Assembly (NCBI GenBank): GCA_004352715.1
Contig: SCFE01000095.1
Coordinates: 795,274-859,273, forward strand
Length of the DNA stretch: 64,000 nt
Direction: 5' to 3'
Source of the DNA: Hofstenia miamia
Lineage: Eukaryota; Xenacoelomorpha; Acoela
How positions within the stretch are numbered: position 1 is the stretch's first letter; each line of letters opens with the position of its first letter. A program made the position numbers and the translations under genes. Positions 47,571-58,291 of this stretch are shown in pieces. The notes beneath the pieces are model-generated. The model saw only the letters and a program-made list of their open reading frames with translations, ran no database searches and was not told the origin of the DNA.

Positions 47571-48357
47571 TTTATTTACGAATCCGAAATCCTTTAATGA
47601 TTCACAGGAAAAGTTTCGCTATATTGAATAGATTCTATTATTTAATAATTAACAAAACCTTTGAAATAGTAACTTCAAATAATTCTCTAAACATTAAGCG
47701 TCGCATGCCTATTGAATCCGTGCCTTATTGAAAGTTGATATTTGCTTGTGAACTTAAGCATTATAAAATTGTTTCCATGAAATGTTTTAACACAATTTTG
47801 AAAATTAAATGTGTGCGAACAACATCTGAAACAATGTATATTTAGGGAATTTCGAAATTGTAAATATCAATAAAAATGGCTATTTTTAAATTACATGTTT
47901 ACTCTAATTACAATTCGTAGAATTTAAATTTTGTAATTTTCATAAATTGTATTTGAGACATCTGAAGGAATTGTTTATTATTGGATGCACAAAAAAAATA
48001 TTTTTATTTATTCTAGATTTATTGCCCTGTAGGTTGTATCAAATAAACATTTCTTATATCTGTTGCTCATTTATGAAGATTATACTTATAGTATTTGTCC
48101 TAATTCTATTTCCAACGAAAATCAAAACCCATCCATAGAATGCACTCTAACTAGAGATTCTACAACAGTTGTGTTGATAACCTTTGGAATTCTTTAGGTT
48201 TGCTATATTTTAGGATGATCAGCAAATATTTTGAAACGTGATAAATATTAGTTTATGTCCATGTTAAGGCATGTTGTTCCGTTCTGTAAGGCGTAAGCGC
48301 ATCCTATTTAAAAAGAATGCTTATTCGTCTATATGAAGTCCATTTCCCGAGAATAAT
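46777..48357. other. gene-free stretch with (TA)n at 47531-47567
   Basis: No supportable gene. The ORFs at 47318-47500 and 47947-48138 have no recognisable motif. It contains the likely 3' UTR of the minus-strand tetraspanin; an AATAAA on the minus strand occurs near 48000. Confidence 0.5.
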
Positions 48358-49122
48358 TCACATTTTTACGCTACCAAAATTTGAATGCGATCGACTGCTA
48401 CTTCTGGCTCTTGTGGTTGAACTATTTTTGAAATTCATTAATGCATATAACGATCCAAATATTAGCTTATAAACTGTAAATATAAACAAAATACTAACTT
48501 GTGCAGAAAATCCTCGTCTATATTTGATTGAATAAATGATGTTATCAAAACATCCTTCCTCGTACATTATGTAAGCATTGGAAAAGCAGGAATCTGGATA
48601 ATCCATTTTAATATTAATCCAATCTTTTGGCGATTCCAAACCACAGCACATGTATTGCTTTTGGAGAAATTCCCATAGTCTGTGAGTAATTATTTCTTCA
48701 ATCACAAAGTAGTCTGTGGATTCAACTGAATGATATGTTAACTGACTATAGTATATTATTAAACCACAAATGAATATAATATAAAGAAAGTAGAATGTCA
48801 TAAAAAATAAAGCTGCGGTTTTGGACACAAGCAATATTCCAATTACGGCTAAGATATCAACGCAGATTGATATGCTTGACGATGCTAGTAATAGAACTGT
48901 ACTGTGGATGTATACTGAATGAATCTTGTCTAATAAGACTTTTGGTATGAAGACAGAGGAGTGAAATAATCTGTTCAAAGTGATCCTTGAGTAAACAACT
49001 GAATGTATGTTATCTAAGAGGCACGAAGATGCAAAAAATAAAGCCAAGGATACCAATGGTATCAATATTGTTTGAAATGGGCGACGTATTTTGGGCCAGT
49101 AATTAAATGAACCACGAACCAT
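48358..49122 (-). CDS. tetraspanin, intact intronless ORF of 254 residues
   Basis: Tetraspanins are four-pass membrane proteins that organise partner proteins into membrane microdomains. Four hydrophobic segments lie at about residues 18-36, 71-98, 102-125 and 207-229. Between the third and fourth is the large extracellular loop, with the family CCG motif at 159-161 (YMCCGLESPKDW), a PDSC at 176-179 and a GC at 190-191, four Cys in all, the minimum for the two conserved disulfides. The C-tail is short, basic and Ser-rich (TTRARSSSRSHS). Length is typical of the family. The ATG at 49120-49122 precedes MVRGSFNYW and the next Met is far inside. There are no introns, unlike most tetraspanin genes, and neighbours are transposons. 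The spacing between TM1 and TM2 is rather long. Family assignment is strong; the member is not identifiable. Confidence 0.85.
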   Translation of the reverse strand: MVRGSFNYWPKIRRPFQTILIPLVSLALFFASSCLLDNIHSVVYSRITLNRLFHSSVFIPKVLLDKIHSVYIHSTVLLLASSSISICVDILAVIGILLVSKTAALFFMTFYFLYIIFICGLIIYYSQLTYHSVESTDYFVIEEIITHRLWEFLQKQYMCCGLESPKDWINIKMDYPDSCFSNAYIMYEEGCFDNIIYSIKYRRGFSAQVSILFIFTVYKLIFGSLYALMNFKNSSTTRARSSSRSHSNFGSVKM

Positions 49123-51009
49123 TCTTTACTTCCAGAATTACGATGAATAGTGCTATGTATTTCACACGCCATCTATCGAGATTAATAGAGTTAAAGCGTG
49201 CTATGTGCAATGGGCAACAAATATACGACTTAAGAAGAGCGACAAGGCCTAGTATATTCTTCTCATTGAGATCATAGTATATCTGATTTTTTAGGAAATT
49301 CTTTCAAAAATGAGTCATGGGCATCAATAGATCAGAAATTAAAAATAAATTTCATATTTGAGGTAAATTTTTGCTAACTGAGACCAGATTTTTATAATAG
49401 AAAATTAATTTTTTTGATTATATCGAAATAACAAAGCACTAGAAACTCCATAGCAATCGTTATTTTGCATAATTTACTCCAAATTTTGAGTTTATGGGTT
49501 ATTGCTATTTTTCATTATCGTTTCTTTGAATACGAATTAGAACTTTAGTGTGTAACTACATAATCGCTTTTTGTGTGAACATTGGATGCTTGATTTTTGC
49601 AATTATATTTTCTGTGCTTTCAGTATAACGGAAAACACTACAGTGCCGAAAATATTTTACTAGAGAGTTATTTTTTGTAAGAACACATGACATTTAGGAA
49701 AACAGATTGACCTAAAATAATGTGGCCTGTAAAATGATAAGTGGTAAAATTTACTTAATATATGGTAACAATAATTTTTTTAAAATTTTGTAAATATTAT
49801 TCTAAAAGAATGATTCTATAATTTTTTGTGAACTTCTTAATAAAAATAGTTTCTAGACCAATTTTTGTACATGATAAAATCTAGGTGAATATACATTTTG
49901 ACAATTTTTCAATGCCGATAATCTTGGATTTCTTCAGAAAATGGGACTATGCATTTTTTGTCATTTTCTCTAATTATGCCCATATGTAGCTCATAAGATG
50001 AAAAGCCATTCTTATGCGAAACAAATTTTGGTGGGACTACCAACTTATTAAAATTTTCTACTTACACAGTGTCAAATGCTTATATTTTAAGTTATAGGCA
50101 TGCATATGCATGTATATATATATATATATATTAACTTCATCATATAAGATCAATGCAATATATGTATAAATACATGTCCTTATCAATATAGTCATAAATA
50201 TAATTAATATTTCACTAATCTTTTTTGAAAGGTTAAGGTAGTGCAGTTTTTGCAATAGGCTAATTTAGAATCAGTACTTGAAAAAAAGGTCTAGTCAAAA
50301 TTTCATCTAGTAATCTATGCAGCCACCACTAATCGAGAGTTGGAGGAAATTCTATAACTGCATGTACATGATAACAGACAATGAAATCCATTTGTAATTG
50401 ATAAATAAATTTTTCTGTGAAGAGCTTAGTTTTTCATTTATTGCATGGACACTAGAGTAGCTTCAAAATATATGATTTTCTAAAATATTTTAATATCACA
50501 AATAGCTGATGGTTGAATAGATAAAAATTTCTGATATACATATTGATGAGAAATTCATGAAAATTATCAGTTATACAACTTCTTGTAAGTCTCATTTTTT
50601 ATTAGTGTGTCTACTTTATGACATATGTGCATCAAAACGAATAGACTTTTCGATAATTCAGCAGGCAATCACTGCACTTCATCTTACTTTACAATCTTGC
50701 TGTCAATGCATTGAGAGAATTGATTTGCAGATACTAGAATATTGAAAATTTAAATTACAAAAAGCGACTAGTAGAATAACTGGAATCTTTACTATGCTGA
50801 AATCTCAAGGTAAATTAACATAATAGGATAATTATTATACAGAATTGCAAACTTATTTTGACTGGTTATTGGGCTAAGGGCTTGGGATAATTTCCATTAT
50901 TTATTGGCATTTGAGTTTGAGCTAAATTTATATAACTTTTCAGTATTTTGTGTAATTGAATGTACTTAATTTTCATCTTGGGCATTCAAACGATATTGAC
51001 TTTAGTCAG
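49123..51009. other. gene-free stretch upstream of the tetraspanin
   Basis: No supportable gene. A (TA)n run lies at about 50113-50131. The plus ORF at 50557-50745 (Cys-rich, no known motif) and the minus ORF at 50058-50255 are judged chance. The tetraspanin promoter should lie just above 49122; no clear TATA box was chosen. Confidence 0.5.
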
Positions 51010-51309
51010 GGTTAGAATTGGGTCTCATAACTTGTAATTGTCCGCGTTTAGGCCTAGGGTTCTGCGGTACCATCATTTTCTTGGTCTCCGTTTCATTTAT
51101 TCTCATTGGATTCGGTCAATTTCCCATCCTATGGCATTTTCTGGTGCCATAGGTTCCATTGGTCCTACAGCATAATTTCTATTTTGACCGAAATTAGCAA
51201 GAAATATTAGCAATCTTCTGAAATCTGTGGTCCCAGCCCTTTCATTTTTTGATTGCAGTCCCATACTGGTGCCAGTCACATTGAGATTTTTATTCACAGT
51301 AAATACCAT
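51010..51309 (-). other. GC-richer stretch with unrecognised short ORF
   Basis: The minus-strand ORF 51309-51103 (68 codons, with a Met/Pro/Glu-rich MEPMAPENAIGW) and, in the next frame, a further open 35-codon segment ending near 51012 with RPKRGQLQVMRPNSNP lie in sequence less AT-rich than its surroundings. It may be an exon remnant or transposon piece. I do not recognise it. Confidence 0.2.
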
Positions 51310-51537
51310 GGCTCTAGACGCACCCGCCGACTCCTAATATCGGTCCAGTGCAATTCTGTTTTATTACATTTGATAACTGAAATACTAAATAATTTAGATG
51401 TCTTAAAAATAGAATAGTCAAGATTTCCTTTAATTTTGTGATCAATCATTAACGAGCAGATTGCATAATTAAATTCAATTTATGGACAATAAGCTTTAAA
51501 CGCTAACGGAAACACCTTTCCTGCGGTCTCTACATGA
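51279..51537. repeat. 259-base block duplicated at 51558-51805 (copy 1)
   Basis: Recurs immediately after the N at 51557 with one 11-base deletion near 51303 and otherwise no difference I can see. The deleted bases include the ATG of the ORF above. Confidence 0.9.
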
Positions 51538-51556
51538 TTCCCATAGTCTGTGAGTA
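51537..51556. other. 20-base copy of tetraspanin coding sequence at a contig end
   Basis: These 20 bases are identical to 48669-48688 inside the tetraspanin gene, same strand orientation. They directly precede the N, and they replace the sequence that follows the block in copy 2. A chimeric contig end is the simplest reading. Confidence 0.8.
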
Positions 51557-51557
51557 N
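51557..51557. other. single-N join
   Basis: One N between two copies of the same block; see the duplicated blocks on each side. Confidence 0.85.
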
Positions 51558-51805
51558 CATTGAGATTTTTATTCACAGTAACTAGACGCACCCGCCGACT
51601 CCTAATATCGGTCCAGTGCAATTCTGTTTTATTACATTTGATAACTGAAATACTAAATAATTTAGATGTCTTAAAAATAGAATAGTCAAGATTTCCTTTA
51701 ATTTTGTGATCAATCATTAACGAGCAGATTGCATAATTAAATTCAATTTATGGACAATAAGCTTTAAACGCTAACGGAAACACCTTTCCTGCGGTCTCTA
51801 CATGA
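51558..51805. repeat. 248-base block duplicated from 51279-51537 (copy 2)
   Basis: Starts at CATTGAGATT directly after the N, lacks 11 bases relative to copy 1, and continues into unique sequence. Probably the other haplotype of the same locus. Confidence 0.9.
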
Positions 51806-53528
51806 AATTTTAATTTCCACGCTTCATAATAGCGTTTAAACATAAAAGAAATGATCAAAGGGAATTATTAATGGCTAAAATCAATGAAATATCTGCATAA
51901 ACATAATATCTTTAAATCAGACATGAGTTACAACATTTAATTGATTAAAGTCTATACTTATATTATATTTACATAGAAAAATTCATGCAAAGGCAATTGG
52001 TTCTCACCACCTTTAAGTTAATATTTTATCAGAACCATAATTAACGCCCAAAATGATGTTATATTGTGCTCTACTAATATATGCCCATCTTTTGCGTTTA
52101 GAGAATTTGAAATGTTATCAAATTCTCAAAGAATTTTACATTATTTTTCAAAAATTGATGGTATTAGATTCTAGCTTGTAAGCAACATGAAAATGAGCTG
52201 GATTTATATCTTCAGGTTTCCCGATAACCGGTTAATTAAATGAGATTTTTAAGCAAGGTTTAGATATCTCAAGCAAAACTAAAAGTTATGCTTTTCACAT
52301 GGGGTTTACCCAAAACATTTTCAAGGCTGGGACTGAAAATGTCATGAGATATACTGTAGATAGACCACCAGTGTTAATCGAAACACGCTTTATGCAATGT
52401 CAGAAGTGACTTCAAAAAAGGTTAACCTCAATGGTTCACTACCTGGTACAGCTTTACAATAGGAATGAATGACAAGATGATCATCGATCTTGAGTTTGCA
52501 GACTTTAGATAATTTTAGTAGTTCGTGAATTATAATGTTTATAAAAATTTAATATTGTGAGAAATGCCCTGGGCGAACTTCAGATATATGTCTAAAATTC
52601 ATTAAAAGAATTGTAAGAAAATTTTGAAAATGTGTTTTAAAACTGCTATCTTTCAAGGATATTGTAAGATTACATTCATATAAATAACCTAAATAATAAT
52701 AATTATACTTACTATTTTACATTGCCTAAATAAAAATGCTGGGCTTACTAGAAAGTTTGAAAATAAAAATTTGTAGATATTGTAGCACTTGGTTCTTATA
52801 TTCAACACAAAATTGTGTGTGTGTACACAACAAAGTTAAATTTTTAACACAACAACAACAGCAAGCCTGGCAAAAAGAGAAAATATAATTTTAGCAGATA
52901 GTTCCACTTAGTGTAGGAGAAAAATAAAATTTAATAGAGAATGTTACAACAATTGGGACTCAAGGCAAAAGAACGGATTCTCAATTACAATTGCATAGAA
53001 GAGCAGCAACAAAATATACTCGAATGAATAATTAGTTTTGTATTATGAACTAGTGATGAGTTCACCTGCTACTTGCACTTGAAACCTAATCGGACCTGAT
53101 CTACCTGGTTTACACCTGACTAATCCTGATGTTCCTAGAAGAAGAGATGTTATAAAAGGAATATCATTCTCTTCTCGAATTATAATTTCGTTTTTCTTTT
53201 ACACTGTACCTGAATGCAAACATCGGCTTTAGTTATTAAAATTTTCCAAAAAAACAGAAATTCTTTCTAATAAAGGATTATTAGTGCGACTTAATTAAAC
53301 AATAATGCTACCATAGTAATATATTGATTTTATATAAAACAGAATTTGACAAATACCAAATATATCCGGTTTCTCTAATCCTTTTTCCCGGAAATCGTTA
53401 ACTTTAGAAAAAACAATTGTGTACTTTTGACAGTAAAATTTTACCTCATTTCATTAATAACAAACCTTAAATTGCAAATCTGATCAACATGATATGCTTG
53501 ATTACCCTATCAACGATAAGGAAGAACC
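51806..53528. other. gene-free stretch
   Basis: AT-rich, nothing recognisable. A short CAACAACAACAGCAA tract lies near 52851. Confidence 0.5.
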
Positions 53529-53650
53529 TATATATATATATATATTTGAGAGGCTTAATAAAGGCTCGTTTTGGGCGGGTTGTGTATCCAATGCAGTGTT
53601 CAAGCTGGGCTCGAACCGGCCCGACTCGGCTTGATACGTTAGAAGTTTTT
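53529..53650. repeat. GC-rich dispersed repeat, copy A, next to (TA)n
   Basis: After TA repeat at 53529-53545, the stretch GGCTCGTTTTGGGCGGG (from 53562) to GGCTTGATACGTT is related to the reverse complement of 63690-63768. It contains a hAT-like start CAGTGTTC at 53594 and GGCTCGAACCGGCCCG near 53609-53624, which is nearly the GC-rich subterminal motif of the MITE at 7718-7991. Probably a decayed non-autonomous DNA transposon; no second end was found. Confidence 0.5.
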
Positions 53651-55050
53651 CTCATTGATAAGTCTGGTAGTAATAATTGTATTAATCCCTGTATCAAATA
53701 CATGTGTGACTATATAAGTCAATGGATGAGTGACTCTATGATATTGAAGAAGACAATATCTCTACTTGAAAAAGAACGGAGAAGATGCACATTTCATGTC
53801 TCTTATAACTTTCAGCAATCTGAAGTGGTAGTCAACACATATAAGAAATGTTTTGTGTGAAACCTCGGCAATATTTATTGCAATTTTATGAAAGAGAAGT
53901 GGTGGTATTTCATGGTGCATTAGTGGTTCCTTCTGATATACATGCCGAGGATTTTGTTACGAAAATTTCTATATCAGTAGACATTCGCGGCCAATATGCC
54001 AACTGCCTTACAAACTTTTTCGTTCTTATAATACCCAAGTGTACTCCATGTACAGCTTGTACAATCACTTGTTGTCTGTACAGTCAGTGGCGTCAAATTA
54101 TTTTCTTGATTAGGGAGATAGGATTTATGTTAATAAAAATTTAATACAAAAGACATAAAAATAACGTAAAACATGCAATGCATATTATACTAGAGTATGG
54201 AATGAAAATACAAAATCGAAATTTATGGTTTGCCATATAATTTTCTTCTTGTTTCAGTACAATTAATAAATGAATCCACCAAATCATGGATTTTAACTGA
54301 GTCAAGAATGTCTTGATGTGTGTGACACACAGCAATATAATTAAGCCTCCTTTGGGTAATGGTTGATCTTAGCCAAGTTTTGAGACACTGGCGTTACAAG
54401 CAGGGGTTTTAAAAAACTAAGTGTCTGAAAAATAAACGCACTTTAATAAGTTCAATAAGTGCTTTTTGCACTAAACTAATAGTGCAATTATAAAGTGTAC
54501 CAACTACACTTATTTTCCATTTTTTCATTATTAGTAAAGAATTTAGATTTTGGATTTTGTCATTTCTTGCTTTCAGTATAGTTGTTTGAAGCCAATTATC
54601 AAGTATTTATTGTATTTTAAAATTTATATACATGGATTTTCAATAAATTTTACATTAGAATTTATGTTCAATAGTGAAGCAAACGAATTGTATTTATACT
54701 AAATGTATATCAGGTTGCGTCTTTGAAAAAAGGCTACAACAAAAACCAAATGGAGAATTTTTTATTTGACTTATAGAGCTTAGGACAACACTTTGTGCCA
54801 TCGGATTTATTTAATGCTTAATACATATAAAGTACAATTATAGTACACAGGAACCTATTACTAAAGAAAGTGACCTAATTTAGTCTGTGCCAAATTTTGA
54901 AGATTAATTGGTGGCAGTTAAATAAAATCACAAATTTAAAATCCTAGTGTGTCTCAACCAGTGAACAATAGTTTAGGTATCATATTTAAAAATAAGTGCA
55001 CTTATTGCAATGAGTTTTTTTTTGAATTGGAAAGTGCACTTCTTTTTTTT
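53651..55050. other. no supportable gene; open frames of unknown meaning
   Basis: The plus ORFs at 53489-53860 and 53848-54144 overlap and look mildly protein-like (KKTISLLEKERRRC; FYEREVVVFHGALVV), but carry no motif I can assign and no clear splice sites. CAGTGGCGTCAAA at 54085-54097 repeats the hAT-like motif of 2846-2858; no partner end was found. Confidence 0.35.
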
Positions 55051-55560
55051 TAAATATTTAATCCAATAAGTGATATTCGACCAATTCGCACACTCATTCA
55101 AATTTGAAAATTGCCGAAGAACATATACTTAAAAATGAACTTGTTGAAAAAATACGCATTTTTCTATATCCTAAACTGTATGGAATTATTTCTCAAAGAT
55201 CTACTCTTTTGGCTTTATTGGATATTTCACACAAATGTTTAAGCGAACTTAATAAAATTGATCAATATATAAGAATTTTTATGTTCGATTTTAGAGAAGC
55301 TTTTGATATGATTTCACAACGCATCCTTCTGGAAAAATTAAAATATATAAGAGTTAATTCATTTACTATTCGATGGATATCATCTTTTCTATATCAATGA
55401 AAACAACGAATCAAATTACCATGTAGAACTCTCCGTTTGTGGGAAACAATCTATGCAGAAGAAACCAAATTAGGACCATGGGTATTTATTTTATATGTTA
55501 ATTCCCTTTTAAATCACTGGGAAAATAGAAATATATATAAAGATTGGATGTCTAAGAACA
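55051..55560 (+). mobile_element. LINE reverse transcriptase fragment
   Basis: The plus frame 55104-55400 reads YGIISQRSTLLALLDISHKC, then IRIFMFDFREAFDMISQ with the first catalytic Asp region, LLEKLKYI and RWISSFLYQ. After a TGA (55398-55400) the same frame goes on with KQRIKLPC, LWETIYAEETKLGPWVFILYVNSLL, i.e. the R.QRVKL, W......G(VPQ)GTKLGPWLF and NDL blocks of a CR1-type RT palm. It ends before the YADD box. A fragment only. Confidence 0.68.
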
Positions 55561-57990
55561 GTTAGCCTCTAATGATTTGGAGTGTTGAAACGCTCTAATT
55601 AAACATTCCTATACAAATTATTGCATGAATTAAGTCAATTATTAGTAGTCAACTTAGGTTATAAAGTGAGAAAATAAATATATTCAAATTTGGAAAAGCA
55701 CTTCCTATTTCTACAAAGTTATCATTAAACACCTAACCTAGTTCCATTTCCTTAATTTTAATTGCCAGAGTTTTTTAATGCACATATTATTTATTATTCA
55801 AAATGTTGCAAAAGGTACACATTGGAAAAACAAGCTTGAGCACATCTATGATACAACATGAGATATTATAATCCGGTCTCGGAAAAATGTTGACTTTTTC
55901 CACAAGGAATAAACAATATTTGCACTCATCCTAGAACTAGACCTGGGTGCGGTTTAACCCATTTTCTATGCTCATTGCACCATCTGATCAAAACGTTAGA
56001 TTTAATATAAGGAAAATACCCACTAAATATAACCCTAACCATTACTCGGTAGTTTAATGAATGACGCTATCATTTTTAGGTCATATGTGTGCAAAACCAA
56101 TATTCTTCCCATAGCTGAGTCCTAAAAATTTCAAAACAATTACTATATTAGAATTTAAGAAAATCAAGTTCCAAGAAAATTAATGTACTTCCCAAAAATG
56201 CTTATTAAGCTATTTTCAGGTGTTTTAAGCAATAAAATGAAAATCTTAAGAAGTTCTAAAGTGTACCCCCTTTTGTATAGCACATTCTTGCAGAGTAAGA
56301 CGAGAGCTTTCAAATGGTATACAGTTTATGGGTATAGGACCAATAGTGGGCTCTAACTCTGTTCTTGGAAAAAGCCAGCGTTACCTTAGAAAAATTCAAC
56401 GGGGTCTAACTGGAAAAATCAACAGGAACAGAACCCTAACTCTAGTCTCCAAGGATTCTCTGAAAACGTCCTAATGGCTTTAGTCATTAGCTTGATTAAT
56501 ATTAAAAATACTGAAATACTGATAATTTGTGGCGCTAAACTAAGGTTAAGTATGAAACAGTATCAGCTCATAGTAATTTGAATTAAATAATAATCATTAA
56601 CCCAATCACACCATTTATAAATAGTATTTGAGACGGGTAGTATACCTGCTCAGTTAAACAATTCAACAATTATATTCTGCTCTACACTTTGTTTACAATA
56701 ATTATCTGAAAAAATTAAATATGTAGATGAAACACTAATTAGATTATATTTTTCCTGTCGAACTTTGACTAACAAAATTCAATTAATATGATCTAATGCA
56801 GAGGCAGTTAAAATAATGAAAAATGGATTAACCCTATGTTATTTGGGGCATAGAATTGCACCCCAAATAATATTCTAAACAGTAAATAGCTGAAAACTCA
56901 CAGCAAATTTTTATCGCATGAAATTAGTTCTATCCATTCCCTGAAAAAATGAGTCAATAACTTTGCCTAAAAAACTTAGGCATATTTTGCCAAAAGGTAT
57001 TACTAACATATTTATTTACTGAATTTTTTTGTTTTATATTTTGCTGGTAGCATAGGAGAATAAAGCCATTATTCAGTACAATTTGTATCACAGGTAAAAA
57101 GTAGGACAAAATTGTATCGATTCATTTTATCAGTGTGATCTATCCTATACGAAATGACACATTTTGCTGCCCTCATTTTGAAAAAAGCTGCGTCAAACAA
57201 TATACTTGCCATTCGCAATATCACTATTTGTATTTAATGTTCTAGGGAAATGCCAAATTTCAAAGCGATTGAATCATTAAAGAAAATAAGCGGGAGGTGC
57301 AATTTTATAAGCTTCAATAAACGACGTATGTAAAAAAGCCAAATACAATTTGAATTAATTTGAGTCGACACTACACAATCATAAAAGGCAAATGACATCT
57401 GCTACTGACTAATGAAGAGATATATTACTTTTCTTATATGCAGGCCTACTATGGCCAAAATTACTGCCATTGTACCGTTCAACCATATTTGCCAAGCCTG
57501 TTTTGTCTTGTGAAAAATCGCAGCATCCTAATTAACAAGGCAACACTAAAATAGTGATAAACTTATTTATTTAAATTAATAACTCAGCAAATGATAGGAT
57601 GTGGATGTGGTTCAAATCCTTTATTACTAACTAATTTTTAGATTGCATTGTATTTAACGAAAGCATTTACAGTAGCCTGTTTCATTTTTTGCAAAAAATT
57701 TTACGTTTATTATGAACAATTTGATTCTAATGACGATAATATGCTATGTTTTAAACAGAAGCTTAAAAAATTGTATTCTTTCATTTATAATATTTATATT
57801 TTTACCTCTCAAAAATAGCAATGGAAAATTTAATCTCGTTTGCTAATGAAATTTTGTTTCCTTCATATTTGCAGTGATATTAAGTATATTACAAGTACTA
57901 TTAAATTATTCAGTTGTTTTTTGAAAATTCTAATTTTGACACTTTCTTAGTAGTAAATTTGTCTTGGGTAGAGATTATACAGAAAAACGT
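55561..57990. other. gene-free stretch
   Basis: AT-rich sequence with no recognisable gene or repeat. Confidence 0.5.
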
Positions 57991-58291
57991 TCAAATTGCT
58001 GAATGTTTTCAGGTGATTATTGCAAAATAAATGTCTATAATTTAAAATTTTTAATGTTATATATTTGTTAATTATATTGCGAACAAGTTCTCTCACTGGC
58101 CAANNNNNNNNNNNNNNNNNNNNNTGAATGTTTTCAGGTGATTATTGCAAAATAAATGTCTATAATTTAAAATTTTTTTCAAATTGCTGAATGTTTTCAG
58201 GTGATTATTGCAAAATAAATGTCTATAATTTAAAATTTTTAATGTTATATATTTGTTAATTATATTGCGAACAAGTTCTCTCACTGGCCAA
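57991..58291. repeat. 113-base unit present twice plus a 53-base partial, around a 21-N gap
   Basis: Units: 57991-58103, then 21 N (58104-58124), a partial 58125-58177, then 58179-58291. The two full units match base for base as far as I can read. Another case of repeated sequence exactly at a gap, either a tandem repeat that broke the assembly or a gap-filling error. Confidence 0.85.

Noticed and set aside
53600-53625. tRNA-like B box (GGTTCGAGCCC on the minus strand)
   Set aside because: No A box at the right distance and no cloverleaf; it belongs to a GC-rich repeat.
53489-54144. Overlapping ORFs with an LLEKERRRC segment, considered as a cullin-like exon
   Set aside because: The resemblance is a few residues only, the second ORF does not continue it, and there are no clear splice sites.
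57590-57630. tRNA-like GGTTCAAATCC after an ACTCAGC motif
   Set aside because: The two boxes are only about 20 bases apart and no acceptor stem pairs.
57991-58291. Direct repeats considered as a CRISPR or satellite array
   Set aside because: Only two and a half units without regular spacers, and placed at an assembly gap.
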